Origin: Euryodendron excelsum
Lineage: Eukaryota; Streptophyta; Magnoliopsida; Ericales; Pentaphylacaceae
Length of the DNA: 64,000 nt
Assembly: GCA_033060915.1 (NCBI GenBank)
Contig: CM065377.1
Coordinates: 56,878,683 to 56,942,682 of the forward strand
Direction: 5' to 3'
Shown here: positions 22,760-34,206 of the stretch, in pieces
How the letters are laid out: each line of letters begins with the position of its first letter
Numbering within the stretch: the first letter of the stretch is position 1
Notes under the pieces: model-generated
Database searches by the model: none
What the model was told of the DNA's origin: nothing
Seen by the model: the letters and a program-made list of their open reading frames with translations, nothing else
Translations under genes and position numbers: made by a program

Positions 22760-23450
22760 CCTTTCCAATCCCTCTCTCGAGACAGTTTATTCCTGGAGAC
22801 GGTTCCAATTCAGGCACGTCTCTTCGAAGACGGTAAGTCCCCTTTCCAATCCCTCTCTCGAGACAGTTTATTCCTCGAGACGGTTCCAATTCAGGCACGT
22901 CTCTTCGGAGACGATAAGTCCCCTTTCCAATCTCACTCTCGAGACAGTTTATTCCTCGAGACGGTTCCACTCCAGGCACGTCTCTTCGGAGACGATAAGT
23001 CCCCTTTCCAATCCCACTGTCAAGACAGTTTATTCCTCGAGACGGTTCCAACCCAGGCACGTCTCTTCGGAGACGATAAGTCCCCTTTCCAATCCCACTC
23101 TCGAGACAGTTTATTCCTCGAGACGGTTCCACTCCAGGCACATCTCTTCAGAGACGATAAGCCCCCTTTCCAATCCCACTCTCGAGACAGTTTATTTCTC
23201 GAGACGGTTCCAACCCAGGCACGTCTCTTCGGAGACGGTAAGTCCCCTTTTCAATCCCACTCTCGAGACAGTTTATTCCTCGAGACGGTTCCACTCTAGG
23301 CACGTCTTTTCGAAGACGGTAAGACCCCTTTCCAATCCTTTTCTCGAGATAGTTTATTCCTCGAGACGGTTCCAATCAGGCACATTTTTTCGAAGGTGGT
23401 AAGACCCCTTTCTAATCCCTCTCTCGAGACAGTTTATTCCTCGAGACTGT
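22760..23450 (+). repeat. 81-bp hairpin minisatellite, 9 units (F 5' LTR)
   Basis: TTTATTCC recurs at 22786, 22867, 22948, 23029, 23110, 23191, 23272, 23353 and 23433, a period of 81. Each unit has TCTCGAGACAG, CTCGAGACGG and a hairpin CGTCTC, loop TTCG, GAGACG. Long open frames on both strands here arise because 81 is a multiple of 3; they are not genes. Confidence 0.95.
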
Positions 23451-23639
23451 CTGAGTAGCGAAACTACTCACAAAACCGTTAGAGTAGCGGAAATACTCAC
23501 AAATAGGTCGATATAGGGAATTGCCAACAAACCCCTATGTCACAACGACCGCCGTTAGAGTGGCGGAAACACTCAAAACCTAGGTCAACACCAGTGTCTG
23601 TTAGCCCACTTCGGTGAAAAATGACTAAACTGCCCTTTG

Positions 23640-24180
23640 AACCTTTTCTGAGACTTTCCGGTCAAGATGACCATTTTGCCCCTTGGCGTCCAAATGCCCC
23701 GGGAACCACACCAGCTCTGGGTATCAAACCGGTAACCCTCTGAGATTGCTTTTTATAGTACTCTCAACCTTCCTTTATCTTTCCGGATCATTTCGAGTCA
23801 GTTCCGGCCAACCCGGTGCAAAATGACCGTTTTGCCCCTAGAGGGCCGGTCTCCTTTTCCGACCACACCGGCTCTGGGTATCAAACCGGTAATGTCCTGA
23901 AACTACTTTTTATAGTGTTCTCAATCTCCCCTTACCTTTTCGGATCATTCCGAGTCAGTTCCGGCAAACCCGGTGCGAAATGACCATTTTGCCACTGGTG
24001 GGCCGGCCTCCTTTTCTGACCACGCCGGCTCTGGAAATGAAACCGGCAACCTCTGGGAACATTCTGAATAATGTTTTTAGATCCCAAGTCTTCTTCCGGG
24101 ACAGTCCAAGTTTGTCTAGGCAGTTTCCCGGTCCGATTGACCGTTTTGCCCCTAAAGGCCCGGTCAACCTTTCCGACACA
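23640..24180 (+). repeat. 158-bp tandem repeat, about 3.5 units (F 5' LTR)
   Basis: The box ATGACCRTTTTGCC recurs at about 23666, 23822, 23980 and 24138. Each unit also has CCGGCTCTGG, AAACCGGTAA and GGATCATTCCGAGTCAGTTC. Confidence 0.85.
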
Positions 24181-24403
24181 TCTTATCCTCACTTTTCAAG
24201 TCAAATACCTCCAAGACACTATTTTAAGTGTTTCTGCTCCTTTCCAGCCTTCTGAGTCATTCCCGGCTCCTTCAAATCATTCCCGGACTTTCCAGAGCCA
24301 CTCCTAGTGAAGCCAGGCAAAAAATTGCATGGTAGTCACTAGTACAGGCGCCCAAATCTAGTCAAAGATACGTTGCTTGCAGACCTTAAACATTTCCTAA
24401 ATG

Positions 24404-24667
24404 ACTGGCACCACTAGTAGTGGCCCCAAGCCAAAAAATGGCCTGGCGCCACTAGGAGTGGCGCCAGTGTAAACTTTGGCCTGGCGCCACTGCAACAGGC
24501 ACCAGTGTTGTCCAACCTCTATAAATACAGAGCCTCATTCAACGTGAAGAGGATACGTAAACTCAACCTAAAAATCATATATTTCGATATACAGAGCTCG
24601 AACACTCCCAAAACCCTAGCTTCCCTAGGTTTTTCAAACCCTAGCCACCATACACTAAACCCTAGCC
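24404..24667 (+). promoter_or_regulatory. LTR core promoter of F 5' LTR
   Basis: Three GGCGCCACT dyads (about 24405-24430, 24443-24467 and 24481-24505) are spaced about 38 bp and followed by TATAAATA at 24520-24527. A start near 24550 is expected. Teloboxes AAACCCTAG follow at about 24611, 24636 and 24656. These AAACCCTA motifs are known in 5' regions of plant translation and ribosomal genes; their role here is not shown. Confidence 0.7.
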
Positions 24668-24843
24668 TCCTATACACTCATACACACCCCCATACACTCA
24701 TACACTAACTTTCAACCCTCCGTCGAAGACTTGAAGAGTTGCAATCTGAAGTTTGAAGATTAAAGGCGGCTCTTGAAAATTGAAGACGAAGATCAAGACG
24801 AAGACCGAAGAAAGCAAGGCGCGCAAAATAAACAAGATACAAG

Positions 24844-24849
24844 GTAGGT
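24844..24849 (+). other. possible leader splice donor of F
   Basis: ACAAG/GTAGGT is a good plant donor. It occurs at this place in several LTR copies. The matching acceptor candidate is at 52560. Confidence 0.4.
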
Positions 24850-27800
24850 TCTTCATTTAAATTTTTGCACTTTCCCCCCTCTCTCTTCTCTCTCCTAACC
24901 CACTTGGGTTTTCTCTATTTTAATCCCCCATCTCTTTCCCCCCCTTTCTTTGCATGCTTGAAACAAGGGGATTCTCGGTCCATGTGTAGGATTGGGCTAT
25001 TGGAGAGTCACCGTGTCGGGGGCTTTCTTCTAGTCTAACTAGAGACCACGTGGGTCCGGCCCCCTTGATTATGTGGTGAAGCCTTAGCCTTGTATGTTCA
25101 CGATCCCAAAATTGCATTGTGCATATCATAATCTTGCATCTTCTAAAAACCGTTTTCAAAGTTGTTTTTCAAATCGTTTTCAAACTTGTTTTCAAAATTG
25201 CATCAAAATCCTCTTTTCAAAAACTTGTTTCCAAAACCACAATCCTAGGGTGATTCTAGCTTTTCCATGGCTAGGATTGCTTTAGAAAAATGTTATATTA
25301 AAAGTGACTTTTATGGTCCATATTTTCAAATCTTATTATTTTCCAAAACTGCTTTCCTAAAGTGGTTCTAGCCCTTTTATGGTTAGAATTACTTTAGGAA
25401 AGTGAGATGTTTTTACACCTTCTAAAAACTCTCTTTTCATAAAGTCTTTCTTCCTAAAAATCTCTTTTTCAATATACTTTCCTAAAACTCTCCTCTCCAA
25501 AATTGTTTTCAAAAACTCCCCTCCAAAAGCCTATTTTTTAAAACCTCCTCTTTCAACTCCTTTCCAAAACGCACTCTTCAAGGTCCACTTTCCAAAAACG
25601 TTCCCTAAGTTTCTTTCCTAGAAAAACTCTCTCCAAAAATCTTTCCAAAAACTCTCTTTCTAAAATCTCCCTTTTAGGAACTCTCCTTTAGGATTTTCCT
25701 TCTAAAATCTTCGTTTCTAAAAACACACTTTCCAAAAAATCCTTCTCTTTAAAATCTCTTTCCCAAAAACTCTCTCTTTAAAATTTCTTTCTAAAAACTC
25801 TTCCCTCTAGAAACTCCTCCCCAGGATTACCTTCTAGAAAACTTTCGTTTCCCAAAAACACACCTTCCAAAAATCCCTTTCCTTAAAGCCCAGGTCAAGC
25901 CCTAGAGCCAACGGTTAGGAAACCCTAATTTTCTTGCCAAAAACATGGTTTTCAAACTCTGCCCCAAACCTAGGTTTCCAAACCTCTTGTTTTCACATCC
26001 AAACTATACATGTTTCCAAAACCTCTTTTTTACGTTAAAATTCCACACTTTCAAAACTAGGGTTTCTAGAATCTCCCTTTTCAGATCCGTGCCAAATCCT
26101 ATCTTACCTTTAGGAAACCAAATCAAATCTCCCGTTTAGGAAACTAGATTCCGCTCTCCGTTTTTGGAAACAAAATTCAACCTTTCCTAATCCAAACCTT
26201 TCTTAATTCAATTCCTTCCTAAACCATAAGTTTCCTAAACCTAGACTTTAAATTTCAACATCCAACTCTTTCCTAATTCAACTCCTCCCTAAACTCCTCC
26301 TTTCCTAAACCTTAAGTTTCCAAAATTTGAACATAAAAATCTTTCCTAAAATTCTAAAATTTAATCTTTTCCTAATTCTATCCTTTTTCCAAATCTTAAC
26401 TTTCTAAATCTCAACTTTTCAAATCTAAGCTTTCAAACCTTTCTTAAACTCAAACTTTTCCTAATTTCAAGATTTTCTAAAACTTTAAAACTTTCTAAAT
26501 CTTGAATTTTTTAAATTTCAAATCTTTCCAAATTCAAAACTTTCTAAATTTGAAACTTTCTCAAGGTAAATCTTTCTAAACCTAAATCTTTCCAAATTCT
26601 AAACTTTCCAAAACTTTAAAATCGTTTCAAATCTAAAACTTTCCTAATTTCAAAACTTTCCTAATTTGGAAACTTTCCTAATCTGAAAACCTTTCCTTTC
26701 TCGAAAACTTTCTAAACTCGAAACTTTCTAATTTCAAAACTTTCCTGAAATCGAAACTTTCCTAATTTCGAAACTTTCTAAAAATGACACTTTCCTAATC
26801 CAAATCTTTCCTAAATTCCAAGTTTCCAAATCTTCCAAGATCTTTCCAAGTCCAACATTCCAATCCAATCTTTCTTAATCTCAAGTCTTTCCTAAGTCTC
26901 ATCTTTCTTAAGTCTAGGTTTCCTAAACCTCCATTTTTCCAAAATAAGTCTAAATCTCTCTCTTCCAAGTTCGATCTTTCAAATCAAAATTTAATCTTTT
27001 TAATTCCAAAATTCCAAATTCCAATTTTCAATCCTCCATTCAAAGTTCAATCTCTCAATCTTCTACTTTCAATTTCCAATTCAATCTCCTTCTTCAAATC
27101 AACTCTTCTATTTTCAATCGGACTCTTGTCTGAATTACGACTGACTTGATTCCCCCAAAGGGATACGTAAGCAACCTTCATAGGTGCGGTCACAATACTT
27201 TTCAAACTTTCAATTCCACCCTCATGGGTGTGGTCTCCACATTTTTCAAATCTCAAATTCCAATCTATTTTTAAAATTCCAATTTCAAAATTTCTATTTT
27301 TCAATTTCTATTTCCAAATTTTCAAACTTTTCAATTTCAATTCCATCTCTTTAAATCTATTTTCAAATCAAATCAATCTCTTTCCAAATCTATTTTTCAA
27401 TTCTCTTAACTTGCACTTGCATATCATGCATCATGTAGCTTCTTTTCAAGCATTGTTTTTCAAAGTGAATAGGGTTGAACATATGTTAATTAAATACTCT
27501 CAAAGGTGAATCTAGGGTAGATTGACATGTAGGTACCGAAAGGGCGGGGTAGGGTGATAGCTTAGTGCGTCTTCCTTACACGTAACCAACCTCCGAACCT
27601 AGATCACTGATTTCAAAGACCAAAAAGGAGTTATTTTTCAAAAAGGGCTAAATGTTTTCCAAAGGTTGCCAAACAACCTTTTTTTCTTAAAAACCCTCTG
27701 TTGAGGAGATATTTTCGAAATCATTTTCCAAAAACCCGAAGTGTAGTCTTCGGATTATTCTTAATTTTTAGGTGACCTAACTTGCCTTAATCAAGTTAGG

Positions 27801-27964
27801 TGGCGACTCCAAATCTTTTTCAAAAGCCTTTTATTCAAATCAATTTTTTAATTCAAACTTAGTCGCACTCATTCTCCTAGGAGGGTGAGTTCTAACGAGA
27901 GAGTACAACATTTTTTCCACTTGTGTGAGTATTCCTCGAGTGCGAAAAATCTGGGCGCGACAGT

Positions 27965-27983
27965 TAACGACTCCACTGGGGAA
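27965..27983 (+). promoter_or_regulatory. primer binding site of F (Arg-tRNA type, decayed)
   Basis: TAACGACTCCACTGGGGAA lies two bases after the LTR end. The G copy has the intact form TGGCGACTCCGCTGGGGAC. F differs at four positions, three of them G to A. Confidence 0.85.
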
Positions 27984-28734
27984 ACTTAGAGGGTTAGGCC
28001 GTAGTCGTATCTTTTTACCCTTCACCCATGTAGAGTCTTCAATTAAGCTGGTTCAATCCCATTCACTTCAAATTTTCAAAACCAAATTTTCAAAATTGTT
28101 TTCAAAAAACATGCATTTACTCATATTATCTTGTATTCTGTTTGTCATCCACATACTAACACTTGCATCTTTGTTTTGTAGGTGCGCTTTTTGCTTAAAT
28201 TTTATTAACTGCTTTGCATGAATGTGATGTATAGGATGGATGGGAGTTGTTGGGCCCTTTCCTCCACTTTTAAAAATCACACACACACTGCATGTGCACT
28301 TGCATTATGCATACTTGCATACCCTGATATGTCCTTTCTAGTTAGAAAGGGGGAACGGTATATTGGTTGTGGGCAAGATGCTGTGTCAGTTTCTTCGCCT
28401 ATGGCCTCTTGATGGTTCCCTCGCTCGGATCACCAACCGATCATGGCACCACCTCGGGGAGTGGGCCTAGGTTTGAAGATCCGGGGACCGAGCCTTTTTA
28501 GGACGCATTAGTCAACCCTCAACCTCATACTCATATAGACACCATGCATAGCCGAACCTCTGTCGGATTTAAGACACAAGCACCGTTTTCAAAATCACGG
28601 AGGAAAGGGCGATTGCTCTTACTTTCATTTATACCTGTTTATTCCTGCTGTTATACTGACTGTATTTATACTGTTATGATGCATGTCTAACTGTTCATGC
28701 ATGCATGTTTACTTCAATTGTACCTTCTCTCCTT
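27984..28734 (+). other. leader of F, left part
   Basis: Non-coding. It aligns with the reverse complement of 46640-45920 in G and shares the GCATGTGCACTTGCAT-like block and the CACCATGCATAGCCGAACCT block. It stops at the TCCTT target duplication and continues at 51868. Confidence 0.8.
28730..28734. repeat. target-site duplication of G, left
   Basis: TCCTT, repeated at 51863-51867 on the other side of element G. Confidence 0.95.
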
Positions 28735-31700
28735 TGTCACGCCCAAATTTTTCGCACTCGAGGAATACTCACCCAAGCGGAAAAAATGTTGTATTCTCTC
28801 GTTAGAACTCACCCTCCTAGAAGAATGAGTGCAACTAGGTTTGAATTGAAAAATTGATTTGAATAAAGGGCTTTTGAAAAAGATTCGGAGTCGCCACCTA
28901 ACTTGATTAAGGTGAGTTAGGTCACCTAAAAAAACTAAGAATAATCTGAAAACTACACCTAGGGTTTTGGAAAACGGTTTTTGGAAAATATCCTCAAAAG
29001 AGGGTTTTTAAGAAAATAGGTTGTTTGACAACCTTTGAAAAATATTTAGCCCTTTTTTTTTGAAAAATAACTCCTTTTGGTCTTTGAAATCAGTGATCTA
29101 GGCTCGAAGGTTGGTTACGTGTAAGGAAGACATACTAAGCTATCACCCTACCCCGCCCTTTCGGTACCTACATGTCAATCTACCCTAGATTCACCTATGA
29201 GAGTCTTTAATTAACATATGTTCAATCCTATCTACCTTTGAAAACAATATTTAAAAAAACATGATGCATGATATGCAAGTGAAAAATAAGAGAATTGAAA
29301 AATAGATTTGGAAAGAGATTGATTTGAAATTGATTTGATTTGAAAATTAATTTGAAGAGATGGAATTGAAATTCGAAAGTATGAAAATTTAGAAATAGAA
29401 ATTTGAAAATAGAAATTTTGAAATTGAAATTTGGAAAAGAGATTGGAATTTGAGATTTGGAAAGATTTTGGAAACCGCACCCATGAGGGTGGAATTGAAA
29501 GTTTGAAAAATATTGTGACCGCAGCTATGAAGGTTGCCTACGTATCCCTTTGGGGGAATCAGGTCAGTCGTAGTTCGGACCAGAGTCCGATTGAAAATGG
29601 ATTGATTTGAAGAGAGAGATTGGATTGGAAGAAAGAGAATGAATTGAAAATTGGATTTGATTTGAGATTAGAAAATGAGATTGGAAATTGAAATTTTGGA
29701 AAAGATTGGACTTTGATTTGAAAAGATAGATTTGGACTTGTTTTGGAAAAGAGAAGGTTTAAGAAAACCTAGACTTAGGAAAGAGAAGAGACTTAGGAAA
29801 GATTTGTCTTGGCTTAGAAGATTTGGAAAGATTAGATTTTAGGAGATGTTCAAATTAGGAAAGGTCCGATTTAGGAAAGTTTCAAATTAGGAAAGTTTCA
29901 TTTTTGGAAAGTTTCAAATTAGGAAAGTTTTGAATTAGGAAAGTTCGGAACTTAAGAAAGTTTCAACTTAGGAAAGTTTTGAAAATTGGAATGTTTCGTT
30001 TTAAGAAAGGTTTTGAAATAGGAAAGTATTGAATTTAGAAATGTTTTGAGATAGGGAAGTTTTGAACTTAGGAAAGTTTGAATTTTGAAAGGTTTGAAAA
30101 AGGAAAGTTTTCGATTTAGGAAATGTTTGAATTAAGAAAGTTTTGAGTTTAGAAAAGTCCTAGATTTGGAAAGATGTTGAAGTTTTGGAAAGTTTAGAAT
30201 TTAGAAAGATTTAGGTTTAGAAAGATTTAACTTGAGAAAGTTTCAAATTTAGAAAGTTTTGAATTTGGAAAGATTTGAAATTTAGAAAGTTTAAGATTTA
30301 GAAGTTTTAGAATTTTAGAAAATCTTGAGATTAGGAAAGGTTTGAGCTTAGGAAGAGTTTGAAAACTTAGATTTGAAAAGTTAAGATTTGGAAAACGGGT
30401 AGGATTAGGAAAGGGTTGAATTAGGAAAGAGTTGAAAGTTGAGTTTTAAAATTTAGGAAAGATTTTTATGTGCAAGTTTTGGAAACTTAAGATTTAGGAA
30501 AGCGGAGGTTTAGGAAGGATTTGAATTAGGAAGGGATTGGATTTTGTTTCTAAAAGAGAAAGGTTGGATTTTGTTTCCAAAAACGGAGGATAGGATCTAG
30601 TTTCCTAAACGGGGAGATTTGATTTGATCTCCTAAAGGGAAGATAAGATTTAGCAAGGATTTGGAAAAGAAGATTCTAGAAACCCTTGGTTTGGAAAATT
30701 ATAGTTTTGACGTAGAAAAGAGGTTTTCGAAATGTGTATAGTTTGGATGTGAAAACAAGAGGTTTTAGAAACCTAGGTTTGGGGCAAAGTTTGAAAATCA
30801 TGTTTTTGGAAAGAAAATTAGGGTTTCCTAATTGCGAGTTCTAGGGCTTGACTTGGGCTTCTAAGGAAAGAGGACTTTTGAAAAGTGCGTTTTTGGAAAC
30901 GAAGGTTTTCTAGAAGGGAATCCTAGGGAGGAGTTTTTGGAAAGCGTGTTTGAAGATAGAGTTTTTGGAAAAAGATTTTTAAAGAGAAGGAGTTTTGGAA
31001 AGTGTGTTTTTGGAAACGAAGGTTTTGGAAAGAAATCCTATTGAGGAATTTCTAGAGGAAAGATTTTGGAAAGAGAGTCTTTTGGAAGGATTTTTGGAAA
31101 GAGTTTTTAGGAAGGTGAATCTAGTGAGTGTTTTAGAAAGTGAATTTTGAGGAGAAAGAGTTTTGGGAAAGGAGTTGAAAAAGGAAGCTTTGAAATATAG
31201 ATTTTGGAGGGAGTTTTTGAAAACAACTTTAAAGAGGAGAGTTTTAGGAAAGTATATTGAAAGAGATGTTTTAGGAAGAGATTTGAAAAGAAAGTTTTTT
31301 GAAAAATATGAAAACGTCTCACTTTCCTAAGGCGATTCTAGCCATAAGAGGGCTAGAACCACTTTAAGAAAGTGGTTTTGGAAAACAATAAGATTTGAAA
31401 ATATGGACCATAAAAGGTCACTTTTAATGTAACACTTTCCTAAAGCAACCCTAGCCATGGAAAGGCTAGAATCACCCTAGGATTGTGGTTTTGAAAACAA
31501 GTTTTCGAAAAAGAGATTTTGATGCAATTTTGAGAACAAGTTTGAAAACGATTTTGAAAACAACTTTGAAAATGGATTTTGGAAGATGCAAGACAATGAT
31601 ATGCACAATGCAATTTGGGGTCATGAACATACAAGGCTAAGGCTTCACCACATAATCAAGGGGGCCGAACCCACGTGGTCTCTGGTTAGACTAGAAGAAA

Positions 31701-32049
31701 GCCCCCGACACGGTGACTCTCCAACAGTCTAATCCTACACATGGACCGGGAGTCCCCTTGTTTCAAGCATGCAAAAAAAGGGGGGGAAAGAGATGGGAGA
31801 TTAACATAGAGAAAACCCAAGTGGGTTAGGAGAGAGAAGAGAGAGGGGGGAAGTGCGAAAATTTAAATAGGGAGCCTACCGTATGTCTTGTTTATTTTGC
31901 GCGCCGCGCTGTCTTCGGTCTTCGGTCTTTGTCTTGATCTTCACCTTTAGTCTTCAAGAGTTGTCTTCAAGCTTTGGATGGCAGCTCTTCAAGTCTTCAA
32001 AGGATGGTTGAAGGCTAGTGTATGAGTGTATGAGGGAGTGTATGAGTGT

Positions 32050-32320
32050 ATAGGAGGCTAGGGTTTGTGTATAGTGGCTAGGGTTTGGAGAACCTAAGGA
32101 GGCTAGGGTTTAAGGAGTGCTCGAGCTCTGTATATCGAATTATAGGATTTTTAGGTTGAGTTTGCGGATCCCTTTCATGTTGAATGAGACTCTGTATTTA
32201 TAGAGGTTGGACAACACTGGTGCCTGTTGCAGTGGCGCCAGGCCAAATTTTACACTAGTGCCACTAGGAGTGGCGCCAGGCCATTTTTTGGCTTGGCGCC
32301 ACTAGTAGTGGCGCCAGCCA
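32050..32320 (-). promoter_or_regulatory. LTR core promoter of G 3' LTR
   Basis: Three GGCGCCACT dyads (32216-32320), TATAAATA (minus strand, 32202-32195) and three CTAGGGTTT teloboxes at about 32060-32112 are present. The dyad GGCGCCACTAGTAGTGGCGC at about 32297 is nearly perfect. Confidence 0.7.
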
Positions 32321-32499
32321 ATTAGGAAAGGTTTAAGGTCGGCAAGAAACGTATCTTTGACTAGATTTGGGCGCCTGTACTAGTGACTACCATGCAATTT
32401 TTAGCCTAGCTTCACTAGGAGTGACTCCAGAAAGTCCGGGAATGATTTTAAGGAGCCGGGAATGACCCAGAAGGCCGGAAAGGAGCAGGAACACTTAAA

Positions 32500-33060
32500 A
32501 TAGTGTCCTGGAGGTATTTGACTTGAAAAATGAAGATAAGGTGGGTCGGAAAGGTTGGCTGAGCTTTTAGGGGCAAAATAGTCAATCGGACCGGAAAACT
32601 ACCGGGACAAACTCGGACTGTCCCGGAAGAAGTCTTGGGATCTGGAAACATTATTCAGAATGTTCCCAGAGGTTTCCGGTTTGATTTCCAGAGCCGGCGT
32701 GGTCGAAAAAGGAAACCGGCCCACCAGGGGCAAAACGGTCATTTTGCACCAGTTGGCCAGAACTAACTCGGAATGATCCGGAAAGATAAGGAAAGGCTGA
32801 GAATACTACAAGAAGCATTCTCGGGAGGTTACCGGTTTGATACCCATTGCCGGTGTGGTCGGAAAAGGAGACCGGCCCACCAAGGGCAAAACAGTCATTT
32901 CATACTGGGTTGGCCGAAACTGACTGGGAATGATCCGGACAGGTAAAAGGAGGTTGAGAACACTACAAAAATTAGTCTTAGGAGGTTACCGGTTTGATAC
33001 GTAGAGCCGGTGTGGTTCCCGGGGCATTCGAATGCCTAGGGACAAAATGGTCATCTTGAC
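32500..33060 (-). repeat. 158-bp tandem repeat (G 3' LTR)
   Basis: GGGGCAAAACGGTCATTTT-type boxes recur at about 156-160 bp on the plus strand (about 32570, 32728, 32885 and 33040). Confidence 0.8.
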
Positions 33061-33264
33061 CGGAAAGTCTCGGAAAAGGTCCAAAGGACAGTTTAGTCAT
33101 TTTTCACTGAAGTGGGCTAACAGACACTGGTGTTGACCTGGGTTTTGAGTGTTTCCGCCACTCTAACGGCGGTCGTCATGACACAGAGGTTTGTTACCAA
33201 TTCCCTATATCGACCTATTTGTGAGTATTTCCGCTACTCTAACGGTTTTGTGAGTAGTTTTGCT

Positions 33265-33560
33265 ACTCGGACCGTCTCGAGGAATAAACTGTCTCGAGAG
33301 AGGGATTGGAAAGGGGTCTTACCGTCTCCGAGGAGACACGCCTGGATTGGAACCGTCTCGAGGAATAAACTGTCTCGAGAGTGGGATTGGAAAGGGGTCT
33401 TACCGTCTCCGAAGAGACGTGCCTGGATTGGAACCGTCTCGAGGAATAAACTGTCTCGAGAGTGGGATTGGAAAGGGGTCTTGCCGTCTCCGAAGAGACG
33501 TGCCTGGATTGGACTCGTCTCGAGGAATAAACTGTCTCGAGAGTGGGATTGGAAAGGAAA
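33265..33560 (-). repeat. 81-bp hairpin minisatellite, 4 units (G 3' LTR)
   Basis: GGAATAAACT recurs at 33281, 33362, 33443 and 33524. Open frames on both strands (33130-33684, 33234-33695 and 33260-33658) are repeat by-products. Confidence 0.95.
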
Positions 33561-33744
33561 GGACAATGCCCCTAAGGGCATTTTGGTCATTTTGCCTCTA
33601 TTTGGGCCTGACAGGCCCGCGAAGCGATGGAAAGACGGGATTAGACTTGGAAAGTTAATTTCAATAGGAATATGTCTACAATGACTTGAAAACAAGTCTG
33701 GATGGAGTGTAGACTACCGAGCAGTCAAAAATGGGGTGCTTACA

Positions 33745-33786
33745 ACTGCCCCTCTTTTTCTGTCTTTGATTGTCAAAGACAGAAAA
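33745..33786 (-). promoter_or_regulatory. polypurine tract and perfect hairpin of G
   Basis: On the minus strand AAAAAGAGGGGCAGT abuts the 3' LTR. Upstream and overlapping it, 33756-33786 forms a perfect 14-bp stem with a 3-base loop (arms TTTTCTGTCTTTGA and its complement). Confidence 0.9.
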
Positions 33787-34206
33787 CGATAAGAGTAAGA
33801 GTCCTATGTTAACCGCGAGGCAGTCGGAGGGACGGACAATGGAAATCTTTCAACAACGGGGGTCGAAAACGGATAACGGGCCAAAAAGGCCTTTGAAAAT
33901 GAGTTTTGGCGGGAAAAAGGGCAAAATTGCCCAGAATTTATAACTGGAGCCACTAGCAATGGCGCCTTTGGCAGAAAATGCCTGGTGCCTCTGCTAATGG
34001 CGCCAGGTTTGAAGTTAAAACCAGAAAATTCTGGTTTGAGCGCTTACGGGATTTGAAGTGTTTTCACAAATTTGTGAGGCATTGTGAGGAATCCGTCTTG
34101 GACATTGAAGGAGCACTCCTTGGAGACCACGGGTGATTACCGGAAGAAGACCACGTCGCCGAAAAATTCGCCGGAAAAGAAGATTTAGCCGGAGAACTTC
34201 CAAAAG
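33787..34206 (+). promoter_or_regulatory. non-coding exon 1 and putative promoter of antisense gene (G)
   Basis: Same layout as in A and F: a GGCGCC dyad module at 33942-34011, then a hairpin with arms AACCAGAA/TTCTGGTT (about 34019-34036), and a donor at 34207 with consensus AAAAG/GTGAGT. No clear TATA box. Confidence 0.5.

Larger units (their letters stand above)
22572..27962 (+). repeat. 5' LTR of element F (5391 bp)
   Basis: It begins TGTAAACACC and ends GGGCGCGACA, directly followed by the primer site. U3 is about 1.95 kb (81-bp hairpin array, short hairpins, 158-bp repeats), TATAAATA is at 24520, the R/leader has teloboxes, and U5 is about 3 kb. Most of U5 (25430-27110) consists of degenerate CTTTCCTAAAATTC-like units with almost no G. 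Conserved islands sit at 24985-25085 (GACCACGTGGGTC), 27115-27200 and 27520-27580. Compared with the 3' LTR it carries one more 81-bp unit and about 0.5 kb of U5 that the 3' LTR lacks. Confidence 0.95.
28735..33744 (-). repeat. 3' LTR of element G (5010 bp)
   Basis: On the minus strand it follows the polypurine tract (start 33744) and ends at 28735. Layout: U3 with 4 units of the 81-bp array (33265-33560) and 158-bp repeats (32500-33060), dyads and TATA (32202-32195), then the G-poor U5, seen as purine-rich AGGAAAGTTT repeats on the plus strand. The U5 islands lie at about 29520-29600 and 29130-29190. Confidence 0.95.

Noticed and set aside
22632..23299. Long open frames on both strands with repeated LEPSRGINCLESGIGKG-type peptides
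   Set aside because: They overlie the 81-bp minisatellite. A unit length divisible by three keeps all frames open, and the same frames appear over each array (33130-33695, 51004-51813, 59938-60537).
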